Below are positions 5,596-7,267 of a stretch of 7,267 nucleotides of DNA, in pieces. The translations under genes were made by a program, and so were the position numbers. The stretch is taken from positions 1-7,267 of the forward strand of contig JADBKA010000240.1 of NCBI GenBank assembly GCA_014896635.1. The letters run 5' to 3'. Each line of letters opens with the position of its first letter. The stretch's first letter is position 1. Origin of the DNA: Ktedonobacteraceae bacterium (GTDB taxonomy: Bacteria; Chloroflexota; Ktedonobacteria; Ktedonobacterales; Ktedonobacteraceae). The notes under the pieces were generated by a model that did not search any database, was not told where the DNA came from, and saw nothing but the letters and a program-made list of their open reading frames with translations.

Positions 5596-6561
5596 CTACT
5601 GCCGGTTGAGAGCCTGCTTGAGATGCGCGAGCGATGTGTTACCGCCAGAACAGATGAGACCGATCTTCTTACCACGCAACTCAGTACGCAGACGATAAGC
5701 GGCGGCGAGAGAAGCGGCTCCGGCAGCCTCGGCCAGCGTGTGAGCACGCTCAATCAACCAGACCATTGCCTGCATGATCTCTTCTTCTTCAACGAGAATG
5801 AACTCGTGTAACCGCTCCCAGAGGATGCGCTGGGGAAGCGCAAAAGCTGTACCGGTCGCCAGCCCTTCGGCAAAGGTGCGGTTGGGCGCTTCGACAAGAC
5901 GGCGCTGGCGCCAGCTCTCATAAGCGGCAGGAGAAGCCGCTGCCTGCACAGCGATGACACGAACGGCTGGATTGACAGCATTGGCAACAATACAGGCGCC
6001 GGACACTCCGCTGCCACCGCCAAGCGGCACGATGATAACGTCGAGATCAGGCTCGTCCTCAAGCATTTCCAGCGTCTCGGTGGCAACACCGGCGATCAGC
6101 AGCGGCTCATCGGCAGAGTGGATATAGCGATAGCCATGCTCACGGGCCAGACTCTCACAGTGAAGACGCGCTTCGTCGAAGTTCGCGCCGACCAGGATGA
6201 CCTCAGCTCCCATACCACGCATAGCGGCAACTTTGCCAGGATTGGCCTGCTGCGGCGCGACAACACGAGCAGCGACGCCAAAGAGACGAGCAGCATAAGC
6301 AACCGACTGGCCGTGATTGCCGGTGGAGGCGGTGATTACGCCACGCTGGCGCTCGTCAGCGGAGAGCTGCGAGACCAGGTTGATGCCACCACGCACTTTG
6401 AATGCTCCAACAGGCTGGTAGTTTTCATGCTTGATGTATACCTGGGCGTCAAGCAGTTCGTTGAGAGCCGGATAGGTGTGCAGCGGCGTGCGAGCCAGAT
6501 AAGGACGGATGCGCCGCTGAGCACGCAGAACATCACGGAAGTCGGGTACGGAGATAGACAT
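5596..6561 (-). CDS. Threonine/serine dehydratase-like PLP enzyme (no ACT domain)
   Basis: This 321-residue protein belongs to the fold-type II PLP family that includes threonine deaminase, serine dehydratase and serine racemase. Lys55 in AFKVRG (53-58) is the Schiff-base lysine. STGNHGQS (79-86) is the substrate carboxylate/PLP loop. GGGSG (181-185) forms the phosphate cup. CSGGN (304-308) supplies the serine that contacts the pyridine nitrogen. All key residues are intact. The expected reaction is deamination of L-threonine to 2-oxobutyrate or L-serine to pyruvate, in the cytosol. The protein ends after the catalytic domain, so the C-terminal ACT-like regulatory domain of biosynthetic IlvA is absent. 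The size fits catabolic TdcB-type enzymes and serine racemases. Sequence alone does not decide the substrate, so no symbol is assigned. A GAAAGG about 10 nt upstream serves the ATG. No isoleucine-pathway genes lie nearby. Confidence 0.9.
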   Translation of the reverse strand: MSISVPDFRDVLRAQRRIRPYLARTPLHTYPALNELLDAQVYIKHENYQPVGAFKVRGGINLVSQLSADERQRGVITASTGNHGQSVAYAARLFGVAARVVAPQQANPGKVAAMRGMGAEVILVGANFDEARLHCESLAREHGYRYIHSADEPLLIAGVATETLEMLEDEPDLDVIIVPLGGGSGVSGACIVANAVNPAVRVIAVQAAASPAAYESWRQRRLVEAPNRTFAEGLATGTAFALPQRILWERLHEFILVEEEEIMQAMVWLIERAHTLAEAAGAASLAAAYRLRTELRGKKIGLICSGGNTSLAHLKQALNRQ

Positions 6562-6603
6562 GAATATTGCGCCTTTCTTTGTACTATGCTTTTGTGCTTC
6601 CCC

Positions 6604-6609
6604 ATTATA
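6604..6609 (-). promoter_or_regulatory. -10 box for the dehydratase gene
   Basis: The minus strand reads TATAAT, the exact consensus, 43 bp upstream of the ATG. The -35 position 17 bp further (TTCCTC) is a poor match. It lies inside the divergent region shared with the cysteine-cluster gene, and the -35 area overlaps that gene's ribosome-binding site at 6631-6636. Transcription of the two genes may therefore interfere. Confidence 0.5.
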
Positions 6610-6647
6610 GAATCAGTAGTGAGCAAGAGGAAGGAGAAAAAAGCACT

Positions 6648-6917
6648 ATGGAATGCAGAGTTGGCTGCGGCGCATGCTGCATCGCACCGTCAATCTCTTC
6701 TCCCATTCCAGGAATGCCACACGGCAAGCCGGCTGGCACGCGCTGCGTACAATTAACGCTCGATAACCGATGCAGGTTGTTTGGCAAGCCTGAACGCCCG
6801 GCAGTGTGCAGATCCTTGCAACCCTCAGCAGAGATGTGTGGCCGCTCGACACGCGAGACATTTCTCCACCTGAGATCACTGGAACGCGCTACCCGCCGTC
6901 AACCCGAAATACCGTGA
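6648..6917 (+). CDS. ykgJ: YkgJ-family cysteine-cluster protein
   Basis: This 89-residue protein matches the small YkgJ group of the zinc/iron-chelating cysteine-cluster family. It begins with the signature CRVGCGACC (3-11), followed by [18 protein letters not shown] (13-30), RC (32-33), [14 protein letters not shown] (41-54) and MCG (63-65). Eight cysteines (3, 7, 10, 11, 33, 42, 54, 64) are available as metal ligands. The family is proposed to bind zinc or an iron-sulfur cluster; its cellular role is not established. AAGGAG (6631-6636) lies 11 nt before the ATG, a somewhat long spacing, but the next residues fit the family start exactly. It diverges from the dehydratase gene with about 86 bp between start codons. 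No partner gene is adjacent. Confidence 0.9.
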   Translation: MECRVGCGACCIAPSISSPIPGMPHGKPAGTRCVQLTLDNRCRLFGKPERPAVCRSLQPSAEMCGRSTRETFLHLRSLERATRRQPEIP

Positions 6918-6928
6918 ACCACCCCACC

Positions 6929-6950
6929 ATACTTGCTCACGATACTTGCT
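6929..6950. repeat. Tandem 9-bp direct repeat upstream of a strong promoter
   Basis: ATACTTGCT occurs at 6929-6937 and again at 6942-6950, a 13-bp period. A shorter copy, ACTTG, occurs at 6966-6970 overlapping the -35 box. The repeats lie roughly 50-75 bp upstream of the predicted transcription start, a usual place for an activator site. Confidence 0.45.
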
Positions 6951-6967
6951 ACATGCGCAAACATAAC

Positions 6968-6996
6968 TTGACAGATGTCGTCTCTTTCCCTATACT
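6968..6996 (+). promoter_or_regulatory. Near-consensus sigma-70 promoter for the last gene
   Basis: TTGACA (6968-6973) is the exact -35 consensus. It is 17 bp from TATACT (6991-6996), one base from the -10 consensus. Transcription should begin near 7003, about 142 nt before the ATG at 7145. This is the strongest promoter in the window. TACTTAA occurs at 6993-6999, overlapping the -10, and again 22 bp later at 7015-7021. Confidence 0.8.
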
Positions 6997-7027
6997 TAAT
7001 ATAGTTGATCAAATTACTTAACAATAA

Positions 7028-7100
7028 CCTGGAGTGGAAACCCGCTTTTTGTGGGACGTGAGGGTCCAGAGGGGCAGGGTTTCCCTGCATCATTCTTTTC
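7028..7100 (+). promoter_or_regulatory. Structured leader with competing stems (candidate attenuator or riboswitch-like element)
   Basis: Several pairings can form in the leader RNA. CTGGA (7029-7033) pairs with TCCAG (7065-7069), enclosing CCCGC-TTTTT-GTGGG (7041-7055). GCAGGG (7074-7079) and CCCTGC (7083-7088) make a tight hairpin followed by T-rich sequence (7089-7100), like an intrinsic terminator. GGAAACCC (7036-7043) can instead pair with GGGTTTCC (7077-7084), which would break both of the smaller hairpins. Mutually exclusive stems of this sort suggest transcription attenuation. I do not recognise a known riboswitch class. Confidence 0.45.
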
Positions 7101-7144
7101 CTGTTCCTGAAAGACTAATCAGTATCACAAAGGGGTAGAAAGAG

Positions 7145-7267
7145 ATGAATCGTCGTCGAGGCTCACCCTTACGGCATGAATCCGTTGCTGTAAGCTCCGG
7201 CTTATGGGATCGCATCCTGATCGCGCTCATGTACTATCTCCGCCAGAACTGCTACTATCGCTATATG
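7145..7267 (+). CDS. Hypothetical protein, N-terminal 41 residues only (runs off window)
   Basis: An ATG at 7145 follows AAAGGGG (7129-7135) with a 9-nt spacing, and the frame stays open to the window edge. The visible 41 residues begin with a basic stretch (MNRRRG), then a polar segment, then a hydrophobic/aromatic stretch WDRILIALMYYL (21-32) and the tyrosine-rich end CYYRYM. No family is recognised from this fragment. The near-consensus promoter, long structured leader and good ribosome-binding site all support a real gene. Confidence 0.7.
   Translation, partial: MNRRRGSPLRHESVAVSSGLWDRILIALMYYLRQNCYYRYM

Noticed and set aside
6118..6756. 212-codon plus-strand open frame
   Set aside because: It is antisense to the intact dehydratase gene and overlaps the cysteine-cluster gene in another frame; the product resembles nothing.
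7036..7088. c-di-GMP-I (GEMM) riboswitch
   Set aside because: GGAAACC and GGGACG resemble two consensus pieces, but the conserved GCAAAGC is replaced by GTGAGGG and there is no room for the usual second stem. Resemblance alone does not support the call.
7071..7088. FMN riboswitch start (GGGGCAGGGT)
   Set aside because: The short match is explained by the GCAGGG/CCCTGC hairpin. The conserved CCGGCGGU segment and the rest of the multi-stem core are absent.
1..7267. CRISPR array, tRNA, rRNA or insertion sequence
   Set aside because: No regularly spaced long repeats, cloverleaf with a CCA-type end, rRNA signature or transposase with terminal repeats was seen on either strand.

Overview
The window is bacterial: compact genes with clear Shine-Dalgarno sites, sigma-70-like promoter elements, and intact families such as cytidine deaminase, an OmpR/PhoB response regulator and a PLP-dependent dehydratase. 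By eye the base composition is moderate. Many genes stand alone on alternating strands. Several are solitary signalling proteins: an orphan regulator, a degenerate GGDEF protein with a GspE N-terminal-like tail, a BldC/excisionase-type mini-HTH, and an AT-hook plus GAF-like protein. This style recalls a large-genome free-living bacterium such as a Ktedonobacteria-type Chloroflexota. That placement is an inference from style and is not shown by any marker gene.

Layout. A cytidine deaminase (28-414, minus) diverges from an OmpR/PhoB-family response regulator (695-1393, plus), which very probably starts at a TTG behind a perfect AGGAGG. Next come the degenerate GGDEF/GspE-N-like protein (1670-2632, plus) and a 70-residue excisionase-type HTH protein (2800-3012, plus). 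The HTH gene converges on the AT-hook/GAF-like protein (3107-4123, minus) across a perfect 15-bp hairpin. An AT-richer stretch of about 440 bp follows without a convincing gene. It ends in a good promoter for a class I SAM-dependent methyltransferase (4567-5487, plus). The methyltransferase converges, again across a long hairpin, on a threonine/serine dehydratase-like enzyme (5596-6561, minus). The dehydratase diverges from a small YkgJ-type cysteine-cluster protein (6648-6917, plus). The last gene (7145 to the window edge, plus) is cut off. It is preceded by a near-consensus promoter and a leader of about 140 nt with mutually exclusive hairpins.

How the genes fit together. No multi-gene pathway is evident. 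Adjacent genes are divergent, convergent, or separated by gaps of more than 160 bp, so most are probably transcribed singly. The more interesting content is regulatory. Three plus-strand genes (regulator, GGDEF-like protein, C-terminal partial gene) have hairpin-plus-T-run or competing-stem structures upstream of the start codon. Two convergent gene pairs share strong hairpins without T-runs. Several intergenic dyads and repeats look like operators. I found no CRISPR array, tRNA, rRNA, insertion sequence or recognisable defence system.
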